Made by a program: the position numbers and the translations under genes
Notes under the pieces: generated by a model
The model's input: only the letters and a program-made list of their open reading frames with translations
Told to the model about the DNA's origin: nothing
Database searches by the model: none
Shown here: one piece after another, positions 43,959 through 53,332 of the stretch
Layout: each line of letters opens with the position of its first letter
Numbering within the stretch: position 1 is the stretch's first letter
Source: Pyropia yezoensis
Taxonomy: Eukaryota > Rhodophyta > Bangiophyceae > Bangiales > Bangiaceae
Length of the DNA: 64,000 nucleotides
Direction: 5' to 3'
NCBI GenBank assembly: GCA_009829735.1
Contig: CM020620.1
Location: 21,984,020-22,048,019 of the forward strand

Positions 43959-44253
43959 GAGAGCCCCCCCGCCCCTGCGACTGCTGCTCCTGTCCGCGAC
44001 ATCTCTTCCACGGCCACTGCAGCCCAGATTGCTGCACGCACACCGGAGCGCAAGAAGGCCAAGAAGGATACTGCCGTGGGGCTCCTCCGCGACTACCTGG
44101 AGAGCAAGCGCCACGCGGAACAGACTAGCGGGGAAGAGGGTGGGACGTCCGCCACTGATGTGCGCGAAGCGCTCGTCAATATGATGAACGCGTACGCAGA
44201 GATGGCGCGTCGTGGTCTGTGTGTGGGTAACTGGATTTGATGGCGGGGCGCAC

Positions 44254-44824
44254 TGTAGCATCCCTGGCCCCGACTTGGCGCCGACCCGGGACTACAACCA
44301 GAGGGCACCAGGTGCCAGAACACGCCCGCCGTGTGGTGATGGTTGGCGGCCGTGGCCCGTGCCCGGCACTGGGATGCGGTGGACTACGCTATCCACACGT
44401 GAGAGAGGGATTGCTGATGGGTTTTTGCATACTTGTGAGGGACTTGATTTGAGAGAATTTGAGTGTGAGATTAGTGAGTGGGAATAGAATTAGTAGTGAT
44501 AGTGGCCCCCGACCTGACGAGGTTAGACTCGGGTCGGGGCCACTCGGGGTTATGGGGGGGCTACCTGGCCAACGTGCCGAGGCTCCCCCAGATGCACGTT
44601 AAGAGGGACAGCGAGGCGCCCTTGGCCCGCGCCCTCAGGAAAAAGACAACTGCGCGTGTGCTTTCCTCTTCCCCGTGTGCACTACCGTGCGTATCTGTTT
44701 GCTCTGCGAGCAGGCACGTGAGGCAACAGGCATACCATTCTCGTAGTTCCCCTTTCTATGTTACCTGTCCCTTTCCCCCGAGGGATATTGACACGTGTCT
44801 GAGAGGATCGAGTTTTATACCACA
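44254..44824 (+). repeat. Element 2 5' LTR
   Basis: 571 bases, TGTAGCATCCC to TATACCACA. It differs from the 3' LTR by about four substitutions and one T-run length change. It begins 13 bases after the stop codon of the interrupted gene. Confidence 0.93.
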
Positions 44825-44828
44825 TATT

Positions 44829-44845
44829 TGGTGGAGCAGCAGGGG
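44829..44845 (+). other. Element 2 primer-binding site
   Basis: TGGTGGAGCAGCAGGGG begins 4 bases after the LTR. It starts TGG as expected for a tRNA 3' end; the tRNA is not identified. Confidence 0.6.
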
Positions 44846-45036
44846 ATGATTGGAGTGTTTGAGAAGAGACATTTGGGAGCAGCGGTTGGGTTGTTCCTGT
44901 TCTGTCTTTTTCTGTGGTTTGGGAATTATTTGCACCCGTTTACGGGAATCCCATTCCTGGCTCTCCAACCCCTCTCTTGTGGTCTGGCGATCTTTGGACA
45001 CGCAGGCAACTGGACTGTGGCTGTCAAGAGACCAAC

Positions 45037-46797
45037 ATGGCTACCCTCCCTGGCACGACGGTGCCCGAAGGGGTAGACCCCGCGTCCCTTGACGCATCCC
45101 TGGTCACCGCGGGGGACGGTGCCCAACCCGGCGTTCTCCCTACGGGTGAAGCAGACCTGGGTGTGACATCCGGTAGCGGACTGGAGTCCACAGGCGGCCA
45201 AGCACCACCTGCTCCCGTTCCTCCGGCCTTTCCTCCTGTGGGAGCCACCCCGGGGTCAACGGCGTTTGAGTCCGCTCGCAGCAGACGTCTCCCTCCTGTC
45301 GGTTCTACTCCTCAACATCCAGGGATAGCCCCTGGTGTGTTTACTCCTGGACACACACATGGCAGTTGGGTGTATACACCTCTTCCTGTGGGCACTAGCG
45401 ATGCCAGAGGCACCGTTGTGACTGGTTCTACGGGTCTCCCTGAGACCTCGACTCCTGGGACCGGCCAAGCTTTTCCTCCCCTTGCATCCTATGGGGCGGG
45501 GAGCTCCAAGACCGGTATCCGGAGCAGCCGAAGGCGTCGGCGTCATCGCCGTCGCTCTAGCACCAGCGAGACCAGTTCCTCCAGCTCTGAGGAGGGATAT
45601 GATTGGGATGCATCTCCCGGTCCCACCCGGCGCAGGCTAGTCGAGTTTGACTTCCCTGCCCACCAAGTGGGAGATGCCACCCTGAACAAGGTCACGTATT
45701 GGGGTAACTACCGGCTGGAGAACCAAGACCAAGGTTACACCCGGAAGATGGCCAAGAAGATGGCGTCCCTGAACCGGCGAATGCAGCCGAGCTTCGGGGG
45801 ACATCCTAAGTTTTCCGGGAAGAGACCGGCGCTTATCTTTGCCTTCCTGCGCCGGTTTGTCAAGGCATGCAATGACAACGATGTGTCCGAGGGCAAGGCT
45901 CTCTACCTCCTGGTTAACTTCATGACCGGAGAAGCGGAACAGCGGTTTGCACAGGTTCTACCAGACTCTACCGGACACATTGTCGGACGTACCGTCGCGA
46001 GTTATCCTGAGGCGGTCAACTGGCTCCTGTCCAACTACGCTGACGCGGACTCTCTGCGTAAAGCAGTCGGCAGGCTGAACCGGGCAACCATGGAAAGACA
46101 AGAGACTCCAGAGGCGTTCGCCCGTCGTGTCCGGGAGATGAGCGATGCTTGTGGCAACGTTTACCCTGAGGACAGGCTCAAGATGATCTTCTCGGAAGGG
46201 CTTCCTGAATATCTTCAAGTGGATGCGGAGAACTACAACCAGGAACATCAAGAACATACCTTCCAGCAATTGATGGCCTACACCCAGGGCAAGTACCGGC
46301 AAGCCAGGGCCCTCCAAGCTCCCATGGTATCATCTCCCAAGCCGTTGTCGCGAGTTCGACCCGGACCCGACAAGTATAAGGGAGGTGATAGCCCTGTACC
46401 AGTACTCGCAGTTGGGGAGGCCTCACCCATGGGGTCAGGGGACAAGTGGGGCGGCTTCGTTTCTGAGGAGCAACCATCCCTGGTCGCCCCCAAGCAAGTC
46501 AAGAACCAGCGGTTCCGGTCTTGTTGGCTGCGCCAGAAGGAGGATCACATGTCCTACCAGTGCCCGACCATTCCCAAGGACCTCCAGGAGAAACTCAAGC
46601 GTCAAGGACTGGTGTTTGCAAAGGCGGTCAACTGGGCTGACCGGCGGGCGCCCTCCAAGATGGACAAGGCACAGGTACATGCAATCCGAGTGGCAACCTT
46701 ACAGGGCATCACGAAGGCTCTGGCAAGGGAAGCTCCTACGGACTTAGACCTGGAGACCGAAACCTCTAAGGACTCCTCGGACCCGGGAAACGAGTAG
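45037..46797 (+). CDS. Element 2 gag, with altered zinc knuckle
   Basis: 586 residues from the ATG at 45037 (CCAACATGGCT). A Pro/Thr/Gly-rich N-terminus, an Arg-rich patch (RRRRHRRRS) and the capsid region (IFAFLRRFVKACNDND, then LLVNFMTGEAEQRF, then AVNWLLSNYADADSL) parallel Element 1 gag. The nucleocapsid knuckle near residue 497 reads CWLRQKEDHMSYQC: the second of three Cys is Arg (CGC at the TGC position). This single change should weaken zinc binding in this copy. The C-terminus ends GGA AAC GAG TAG. Confidence 0.92.
   Translation: MATLPGTTVPEGVDPASLDASLVTAGDGAQPGVLPTGEADLGVTSGSGLESTGGQAPPAPVPPAFPPVGATPGSTAFESARSRRLPPVGSTPQHPGIAPGVFTPGHTHGSWVYTPLPVGTSDARGTVVTGSTGLPETSTPGTGQAFPPLASYGAGSSKTGIRSSRRRRRHRRRSSTSETSSSSSEEGYDWDASPGPTRRRLVEFDFPAHQVGDATLNKVTYWGNYRLENQDQGYTRKMAKKMASLNRRMQPSFGGHPKFSGKRPALIFAFLRRFVKACNDNDVSEGKALYLLVNFMTGEAEQRFAQVLPDSTGHIVGRTVASYPEAVNWLLSNYADADSLRKAVGRLNRATMERQETPEAFARRVREMSDACGNVYPEDRLKMIFSEGLPEYLQVDAENYNQEHQEHTFQQLMAYTQGKYRQARALQAPMVSSPKPLSRVRPGPDKYKGGDSPVPVLAVGEASPMGSGDKWGGFVSEEQPSLVAPKQVKNQRFRSCWLRQKEDHMSYQCPTIPKDLQEKLKRQGLVFAKAVNWADRRAPSKMDKAQVHAIRVATLQGITKALAREAPTDLDLETETSKDSSDPGNE
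46785..46791 (+). promoter_or_regulatory. -1 ribosomal frameshift heptamer GGGAAAC (gag to protease)
   Basis: G-GGA-AAC is in exact gag register, one codon before TAG, the same place as in Element 1. Slipping -1 leads into the protease frame, which is open with no stop from 46791 to 47936. No close stem is obvious; a stronger hairpin (CTCCC/GGGAG) lies about 65 bases downstream. Confidence 0.72.
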
Positions 46798-47936
46798 GGC
46801 AGGCGCTCTCCCCAAGTGTCTTCCCGAATCTCCGACGGCAGGGTACTTCTACCCGTTCTCCCCTTGCGTACCGGGAGAAAGGACGGCGGTTACCTGCTCA
46901 ACCGGTAGCCGCCTGGACACCCTGTGTGTTCGAGGGGACATTGCTCGTCCTGCGTAAAGAAAACCTCAAGATTAATGCTCGTATGCGTGTGGGGGATAGC
47001 CTCCCCCAAGCTGTTACGCCGGTGGTTGACACGGGAGCCGGACCAAGCGTCATCACTGAGAACCTGTTACCTCCGGGCTGGCGTCGACATGCCTGGAGAG
47101 CGCCTACCCGGACCCATATCGTCGACGCTTCGGGTCAAACCCTACGACCGCTTGGCCGTCTTCCTGTCGCCATCTATGTCAACAATGAACCAATGCTTTT
47201 TCCCTTTCTAGTAGTCAAGACCCTATCAGTCCCTCTCATCCTAGGCTGGGACTTCCAGAAGCAGCATGTCAAGAGCATCCTACCCGGAGAAGGGAAGGTC
47301 CAGTTCAACCATGGGTTTGTGTCACCGGTATTGGAACATCTGGACGCCAAGGTTCGTGTAGCCAAGAGCAAGAGGGAACGCATCCCACCCTCTACCTTGA
47401 CTCTCTTCAAACCGGTGCTCCTACCTCCTCGCTCGGAGACCAAGGTTCAAGTAACGACCCGGATTGCAGGTCAATACCTGATCTACGGACGTAAGGAATT
47501 TCTGGCGAAACACCGGTTATACTTGGCCCACGGACATCACAAGAAGGTAGAAAGGCACACCCCGTTCTCGGTGCTAATCGTCAACGTGAGCCGGAAGCCA
47601 ATAACCCTCGCCAAGGGCACCCGAGTTGGTACAGCAGAGCCTTACCGGGGATCCGCCCGTGCTATGAGCAAGGAAGACCTCCTGAACCTGCAACAAGAAC
47701 TGGCATCCAACTTGACGGCCTTAAGACGTACCTCCGAAACAAGAGCAGGCTGGCAGCGCTACTCCGAAACCCGAACAAGCACCACCCGGGATGCCGAAGG
47801 TCAAGCAAGAAAATGTCCCTCCCGACTTGAAGGAGGCACTGGAGAAGCTTCTCCAGGAATATCGGCACCTGTGGTCGGGAGAGCTGGGCAAGATGGACGC
47901 CACTCTACACCGGATTCAACTCAAGCCGGAAGCTAA
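46791..47936 (+). CDS. Element 2 retropepsin-type protease
   Basis: Read in the -1 frame after the slippery heptamer. The catalytic motif is PVVDTGAGPSVI (about residue 78 of the frame) and VPLILGWDF is the downstream protease motif. A long Lys/Arg-rich extension follows. It overlaps pol by 146 bases in another frame, so pol needs either a second frameshift or initiation at its own ATG (47791). Confidence 0.87.
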   Translation, partial: RVGQALSPSVFPNLRRQGTSTRSPLAYREKGRRLPAQPVAAWTPCVFEGTLLVLRKENLKINARMRVGDSLPQAVTPVVDTGAGPSVITENLLPPGWRRHAWRAPTRTHIVDASGQTLRPLGRLPVAIYVNNEPMLFPFLVVKTLSVPLILGWDFQKQHVKSILPGEGKVQFNHGFVSPVLEHLDAKVRVAKSKRERIPPSTLTLFKPVLLPPRSETKVQVTTRIAGQYLIYGRKEFLAKHRLYLAHGHHKKVERHTPFSVLIVNVSRKPITLAKGTRVGTAEPYRGSARAMSKEDLLNLQQELASNLTALRRTSETRAGWQRYSETRTSTTRDAEGQARKCPSRLEGGTGEASPGISAPVVGRAGQDGRHSTPDSTQAGS

Positions 47937-50886
47937 GCCAGTGCACATGCGACCATATCGGGCCGGACCTCATCGCCGGGATGAGATTGAGAAGCAGGTT
48001 AACAAGATGCTCAAGATGGATGTTATCGAGCCGTCTGATGGCGAGTGGGCTTTCCCGGTGGTAGTCGTCCCGAAAACCGGCGGTCACTTCCGTTTCTGCG
48101 TTGACTACCGGCGCCTGAACGAGATGACAGTCAAGGACGTATACCCGATACCCCGGATGGATGATTGCCTCGACTTTCTTGGTGATGCCACCCTCTTCTC
48201 GACGCTGGATTGTAATGCCGGTTACTGGCAGATCCCTCTGGCTGACGAGGACAAGGACAAGACCACCTTCACGTGCCACCTGGGACTATTCCGGTGCAAG
48301 CGTCTTCCTTTTGGTTTCACCAATGCTCCGGCGACCTTCCAAAGAGCCATCGACATCATCCTGTCCGGGCTAAGGTGGAGAACATGTTTGGTCTACCTGG
48401 ATGACATTATCGTTTTCTCCAAGACCCCAGCGGAACACCTGGAGCACCTTCGGGAGGTCCTGGCCCTCCTGTCCAAGGCTGGAGTTACCCTCAAGGCCGA
48501 GAAGTGCCACCTGTTTGAGAATGAGGTGGAGTATCTGGGGCACGTGCTGAGTCCGGGGGAGCTCCGAGTCAATGAGAAGAACATCAAGGGCCTCCGGCAT
48601 GCACGGCAACCCAAAACCCAGACGGAACTCAAGAGCTTCCTGGGTATGTGCAACGTCTATCGCCGGTTCGTACGGGACTATGCTCTGATTGCCCGGCCAC
48701 TGACCAAGCTGACCAGCAAGAAGCTTCCCGCACAACTCCCGGTGTTCGACGAGAAGCAGACCGCGGCCTTCGAAGAGCTCAAGAAGCGCCTGACCACCAC
48801 TCCAGTACTGGCGTTACCCAAGCGGGAGGGCCAGTTTGTTCTGGAGACGGATGCCTGTGGCGTCCAGGTGGGGTGCTCACTACTCCAGCAGCAACCTGAT
48901 GGGCACTTTCTCCCGATAGGCTACTACAGTCGCGTCTTGACTCCAGCTGAGAAGAACTATTCCACGACCGAGCGCGAGTGCTTGGCAGTCGTCTGGGCTT
49001 GCTTCCTGTTACGGCCATATCTTGAAGGACAAGGGTTCCTCATCCGGACGGACCACGCCAGCCTAAGGTGGCTGCTATGTATGGACAGCAGTCAAGGAAG
49101 GGTCGCCCGGTGGCGCCTACGCCTTTCGGAGTTCAAGTACAAGGTGTGCACCAGAGCAGGGAGGGAGCACCACTGCGCCGACACCATGTCCCGGCTGGAG
49201 ACTCCTGCAGCCGATACCGGTCCTATCCCGGAGGAAATACCTTGCTTCATCCTCCCGAATGTCGGACGTGGCTGGCACGCTCCCCTGTATGAGACACCTG
49301 AAGCTCATCAACCGGTGACCATTCACCGGATGCTGGAGGCACAACTGACGGACCCTCAATGCTTGGAGCTTCGCCACCAAGTGGACCTGAACCGGAACAG
49401 TCGTTTCTCCGAGTCTACGGACGGACTCCTAGTACGGGTGTCACCCTTCGATGGGGCCACTCAAGTCTACGTACCCCGGGGCCTACGAGCTGACATCCTA
49501 CGCCTGGAGCACTCGTCTCCCCAGGCCGGACATCCTGGTATCAATCGGATGTATGCTTCCATGAGACGACACTATTACTGGGAAACCATGGCCAGTGACG
49601 TCCATAAGTACCTGGAGGCTTGTGTTTCTTGTGCAAGGAACCGGTTGTCCCAGAGGCAGAAGACTTCTAAGCTACGCCTATTCCCTGCGGCGGAGCCCTT
49701 TGCAAGCTTAAGCATGGACATCCTGGGGCCCCTACCTGAAACATCCAGTGGCAACATATACCTGCTCATCATTTGTAACCGGTTCTCCAAGTTCACTCGA
49801 GCAATCCCGCTGAGGACCATCACGGCTCTGGATGTCACGTCAGCCTTCTGCGAGTACTGGATAGCTGCCTACGGCCCTCCAGACTCCGTCTTAACCGACA
49901 ACGGTCCCCAGTTTGCATCCCTGTTCTTCCAAGGAGTCTGTGACCTGATGGGCATCAAGAACTTGTACACTACGACGTACCACCCTCAAACGAACGGCCA
50001 GGTGGAACGATTCAACCGGACCCTAGTAGACATGCTACGGCACCACGTGGAGGAGCACCAAGAAGACTGGGACGAGCTCCTGGCTGTCCTCACTCTAGCC
50101 TACAACTCCCGAGTTCACCGGACAACGGGGCTCGCTCCACTCGACTTTGTCACCCCAAGGCGGCTGACCAACTTCTCCCTGGAAAGGATACCAGACGGTC
50201 TCCAGCCTGCACTGAAGTCAGGTCCCAAGGCAAAGGATGAGTTCTTGGAACAACTGAAGCTCCTGCTCCCAACAGTCAAGGAGTCAATCTCGAAGACCCA
50301 GGAGCGATACAAGCGGGGCTATGACAAGGGCGTTCGGGAAAAGAACAAGGAACTGGGTGGTGGCGACTGGGTTCTTGTGGACAACCATAGCAAGACCCGG
50401 GGGAAGCTGGACTCGAAGACGGATGGACCTTATGAGATCCTGAATACGGACGGTTGGACCTTTCTTCTAGACGTGGATGGCTCCCCGTACCGCGTGAGCA
50501 GCGACCATGTCACCCGAGCTCCACCGCCAAGCCAACGGGACTTGACCCGGCGCAAGCGGGCCGCAGTACCCTGGCTATCCCAAGAAGCAGGTCGGGAATA
50601 TGTCTACGTCAAGTTTGTGGACCATGCCTGGAGAGACGGACGCCTGTACCTGCGAGTACGCTGGTTCGGTTTTAACCCGGCAGATGATACCTGGGAACCC
50701 TCAAACCGGCTACCCATCGCGGATGTCTGTGCCTACACGCGACGGAACGGGATAGAGGGCACTCCAGTGGCCAGAGCCGGCAAGATTCTGGAGTCGGACT
50801 CGGAGGAGTACCAAGAGGATGGGGCCAACCAAGACCCTCGGGACGAGCCGAGTTCATCCGCAACGGATGCGGAACAAGAGGATTGA
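47791..50886 (+). CDS. Element 2 pol: RT, RNase H, integrase, chromodomain (intact)
   Basis: 1031 residues. RT at about 70-260, with FCVDYRRLNEMT and the catalytic YLDDIIVF near 203. RNase H at about 345-465 (LETDACGVQVGC, TERECLAVVW, RTDHASLRWLL). The integrase HHCC finger starts at LEHSS near 572 and ends CVSCARNR near 610. The DDE core has MDILGPLP (about 641), LTDNGPQFAS (about 701) and NGQVERFNRTL (about 737). A C-terminal chromodomain (FVDHAWRDGRLYLRVRWFG, then DDTWEP, about 938-985) could steer integration to marked chromatin. All catalytic residues are present. Confidence 0.96.
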   Translation: MPKVKQENVPPDLKEALEKLLQEYRHLWSGELGKMDATLHRIQLKPEAKPVHMRPYRAGPHRRDEIEKQVNKMLKMDVIEPSDGEWAFPVVVVPKTGGHFRFCVDYRRLNEMTVKDVYPIPRMDDCLDFLGDATLFSTLDCNAGYWQIPLADEDKDKTTFTCHLGLFRCKRLPFGFTNAPATFQRAIDIILSGLRWRTCLVYLDDIIVFSKTPAEHLEHLREVLALLSKAGVTLKAEKCHLFENEVEYLGHVLSPGELRVNEKNIKGLRHARQPKTQTELKSFLGMCNVYRRFVRDYALIARPLTKLTSKKLPAQLPVFDEKQTAAFEELKKRLTTTPVLALPKREGQFVLETDACGVQVGCSLLQQQPDGHFLPIGYYSRVLTPAEKNYSTTERECLAVVWACFLLRPYLEGQGFLIRTDHASLRWLLCMDSSQGRVARWRLRLSEFKYKVCTRAGREHHCADTMSRLETPAADTGPIPEEIPCFILPNVGRGWHAPLYETPEAHQPVTIHRMLEAQLTDPQCLELRHQVDLNRNSRFSESTDGLLVRVSPFDGATQVYVPRGLRADILRLEHSSPQAGHPGINRMYASMRRHYYWETMASDVHKYLEACVSCARNRLSQRQKTSKLRLFPAAEPFASLSMDILGPLPETSSGNIYLLIICNRFSKFTRAIPLRTITALDVTSAFCEYWIAAYGPPDSVLTDNGPQFASLFFQGVCDLMGIKNLYTTTYHPQTNGQVERFNRTLVDMLRHHVEEHQEDWDELLAVLTLAYNSRVHRTTGLAPLDFVTPRRLTNFSLERIPDGLQPALKSGPKAKDEFLEQLKLLLPTVKESISKTQERYKRGYDKGVREKNKELGGGDWVLVDNHSKTRGKLDSKTDGPYEILNTDGWTFLLDVDGSPYRVSSDHVTRAPPPSQRDLTRRKRAAVPWLSQEAGREYVYVKFVDHAWRDGRLYLRVRWFGFNPADDTWEPSNRLPIADVCAYTRRNGIEGTPVARAGKILESDSEEYQEDGANQDPRDEPSSSATDAEQED

Positions 50887-51031
50887 GAAGAAGGGAACGG
50901 GTATATCAAGGAGAACACGCAATACAAGCATGGAACAATCAAGGAAAACAAGCACCCGCTCGGGCAACCCTTCTCTCCGCCTCTTCCCTCCTCGCTTCTC
51001 CCAAGACCCTCACCCTCCTTGCCTCCAACTA

Positions 51032-53149
51032 CTACTCCCGGCGCGGACGCTGAGCCGCGGGAGTGTCCTCCAGCGCTGCCTCCGCGGCACGACGGGAACC
51101 GGAGGAAGACGGGATGACGTAGTGCTGTGGACGCGGTGCATCCCGGTATGACGCCATCGGAGTAGTACCGGTAGTTGCCGGGGGCTCCCGCTCATCCAGA
51201 TATGCCCGTCGGTGCCCCTGGAAGCCAGTGAAGGTTTCTGACCACTGCTGGGCCAAGCCATGCCGCGTCAAGGTCGCCAGAAGTTCGCCAACCACCGGGC
51301 TGTTCGACATCTGGCCGCTGTCCGCGCAAGCAAACACCCGGTCGACCACGTTGTTCAAGACGCTGGCGTAAGTACCCAGCACCAAGGAGGACCCAACGCC
51401 TTCAACCTGCACCGGAAGACGACCCAGCTGGTCTTCAATCATACCGACGTCGTACTGGTCGCATGTCGGACCACCTTGGATCAGGTACCAGTCAGGCACC
51501 CGGAAGCGGGTAAGGCGCAGAGTCGGCGCCGGAATCTCGAACCGCCCCGAGGATGACACCACCGGACGGTCCACAACGGCCCCCGAAACCGGAGTACGCA
51601 ACTCCAGCGGAGGCACAGCGCCGCCGGCGTTGGAAGAAGGCGTCCGAGGCGGAGCGGCCGGAGTGGTAGGCGACCGCACGGTCACCCCCAGACTCGCCGC
51701 AGACAGGCGCGGGGCCGGAGGAGCTTGAAGTGCCGGCACAGCCGGAACAGGGCGTGAACGCGCCGGCGACGGTTCAGGCGAGGCCACCGGGGCGACAGGT
51801 GCAACAGGAGGAAGCGGAGCCGCCGCAGACGCCTGACCGACCGCCGCGGCCCATCCCGACTCCTGCACCGGCGGCCCAACTGGCAGAAGATCAAGGGCGG
51901 CCGGGGCAGGAAAGCTACCTAGCTGCGGCCACGCCGGAAGCGGCGTCGCCAGCTGCACCTTGGCCGGAGAAGACTGGTAGACCACCTGCGCCCAACCGAA
52001 GCCATCCCGACGCGGGCGGTTCTGGTCGGCAATCGCGTTCAAGAAGTTCCGGTCATGCACCGGCACCAGACGCCGGAAGTCAATCATCGCCTGGAAGAGC
52101 CCCTTGTACTCTTCGTCCTGGCTGCACAGGAAGTCGACGGTCAACTTGTCGACAATCCAGACCATCAGGAGGTCAGGGAGAAACCAAAGCCGGTTGGACA
52201 CCAAGACCTCGTGAAGCCAGTGGTTGGCCGCCAAGACTGTCATCTCGGACGTGTACATCATGTATGGGATCGAGTGGAAGAAGCCCTTGATTGACGCCTG
52301 AGTCAAGGCGTCCAAGAAGTACCAGGTGAAGGGGATGCTGGAAGGAGCAAACCCGACCGGGATCTCGACTTCCTGCTGCTGCGGGATGACCTTGGGGTAG
52401 TACGCCGCCCGGTTAGCCTTATCCAGCTTCCAGAACTCCTGATGGTTGCAGCTCACGAGGAAGTCACGCTGACGGCCGCGTCGCTCGCCTTGCTCCCGTG
52501 CCGGTGACAACTTGGAGTACTTCCGGGTCAGGAAAGGCGGCTCCAGAGCGACCATGCTCGGACGGGGGTCGCAGTTCAGGCTCCCCGACCCCTTGAGCGC
52601 CTCGTCCCAGACCTTGAGCGCCCGGTGGACGTACCCTTCCTCCTCCGGCCACCGGAGAACGGACGCGGACACGCGACGCTCGGTCAAGGGCAGATCCAGC
52701 TCCAGCGCGAAGGGGAGATCCTCCAGACGAGCAACCCAAGAGGAACCCGAGAAGCTCTGGGAGCGGTCTTGTGCCAGGCGCATCTGGTCCGCCGTGTGAA
52801 GACGAGCCTTATCCATCTCTGTCAGGACCCCGCGCTGGAGTTCCTTGCGCCAGAGGTCCAAGCAATCCTGCTGGCACTGGGCCGCGCCGGCGTTGCCGAC
52901 CACCGTGGAGTAACGCCGGGCCGCCAGAGGGTCCTGCCCAAGAAGCATCTCCGGGAGACCCACCGGGGGGGTCTCGACCGGGTGCATCACAGAAGCCGGG
53001 GGAACCCGATCCGTCCCCGCCGTGGCGACCGGCGCCGACATCGACACCCGAGGAACCGGAGGCAGGAGAGGGGCGCGACTACCCGAGTTCTCCTCCGCAA
53101 CACTCGCCGCCGGAACCACGGGCCCAGCTTGGATCTCGGAACTGGACAT
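51032..53149 (-). CDS. Element 2 antisense protein, unknown family
   Basis: 705 residues from the ATG at 53149 (MSSSEIQAG), opposite to gag-pol and ending 145 bases from the pol stop. It is not recognised. It has a mixed N-terminal domain (CLDLWRKELQRGV, LPFALELDLPLTERRV), then VEIPVGFAPSSIPFTWYF (about 260), LAANHWLHEVL (about 305), WFLPDLLMVWIVDKL (about 323) and LVPVHDRNFL (about 360). A long Ala/Pro linker and a C-terminal helical block (YASVLNNVVDRV) follow. These blocks are collinear with the antisense protein of Element 1. A near-identical copy is at 61476-63593. The frame is open further upstream in the second copy but not here, owing to a small indel near 53200. Confidence 0.75.
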   Translation of the reverse strand: MSSSEIQAGPVVPAASVAEENSGSRAPLLPPVPRVSMSAPVATAGTDRVPPASVMHPVETPPVGLPEMLLGQDPLAARRYSTVVGNAGAAQCQQDCLDLWRKELQRGVLTEMDKARLHTADQMRLAQDRSQSFSGSSWVARLEDLPFALELDLPLTERRVSASVLRWPEEEGYVHRALKVWDEALKGSGSLNCDPRPSMVALEPPFLTRKYSKLSPAREQGERRGRQRDFLVSCNHQEFWKLDKANRAAYYPKVIPQQQEVEIPVGFAPSSIPFTWYFLDALTQASIKGFFHSIPYMMYTSEMTVLAANHWLHEVLVSNRLWFLPDLLMVWIVDKLTVDFLCSQDEEYKGLFQAMIDFRRLVPVHDRNFLNAIADQNRPRRDGFGWAQVVYQSSPAKVQLATPLPAWPQLGSFPAPAALDLLPVGPPVQESGWAAAVGQASAAAPLPPVAPVAPVASPEPSPARSRPVPAVPALQAPPAPRLSAASLGVTVRSPTTPAAPPRTPSSNAGGAVPPLELRTPVSGAVVDRPVVSSSGRFEIPAPTLRLTRFRVPDWYLIQGGPTCDQYDVGMIEDQLGRLPVQVEGVGSSLVLGTYASVLNNVVDRVFACADSGQMSNSPVVGELLATLTRHGLAQQWSETFTGFQGHRRAYLDEREPPATTGTTPMASYRDAPRPQHYVIPSSSGSRRAAEAALEDTPAAQRPRRE

Positions 53150-53320
53150 GACGTCCAGACTCCGGGGGAACGAGAGGGCCAAGGTGAAGGAGAGAAGGGG
53201 GGGCAGAAACGGAGCAGGTGATCGTGACCGGGGTGAAGACGCTCGACCTCGGCACCGGTGTGGACGTGCTCGAGGCTGTGCACGGTGGCACCTGGTTCGG
53301 CCCGAGGACGTGCCGGACTA

Positions 53321-53332
53321 GGGAGGGAGCTA
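53321..53332 (+). other. Element 2 polypurine tract
   Basis: GGGAGGGAGCTA directly precedes the TG of the 3' LTR. Confidence 0.8.

Larger units (their letters stand above)
32852..44240 (+). pseudogene. Paralogue of the 5708-6745 protein, split by Element 1
   Basis: The 5' part is 32852-33571 and the 3' part 43964-44240. The 5' part encodes the same block as the 5.7-kb gene (FTPGECVGILTAAATHW, then KKIKNMRTRYADT and FGGAILFDLAREAFKKS). The 3' part encodes the Lys-rich stretch and the C-terminal block (GLLRDYLESK, AYAEMARR), ending in TGA at 44238-44240. Removing Element 1 and one GAGAG copy joins the two parts in frame. The 5' part also changes frame once between about 33330 and 33440, which may be a small indel or a short unrecognised intron. 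A second element lies 13 bases after the stop. The gene can no longer make the full protein in this allele. Confidence 0.82.
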
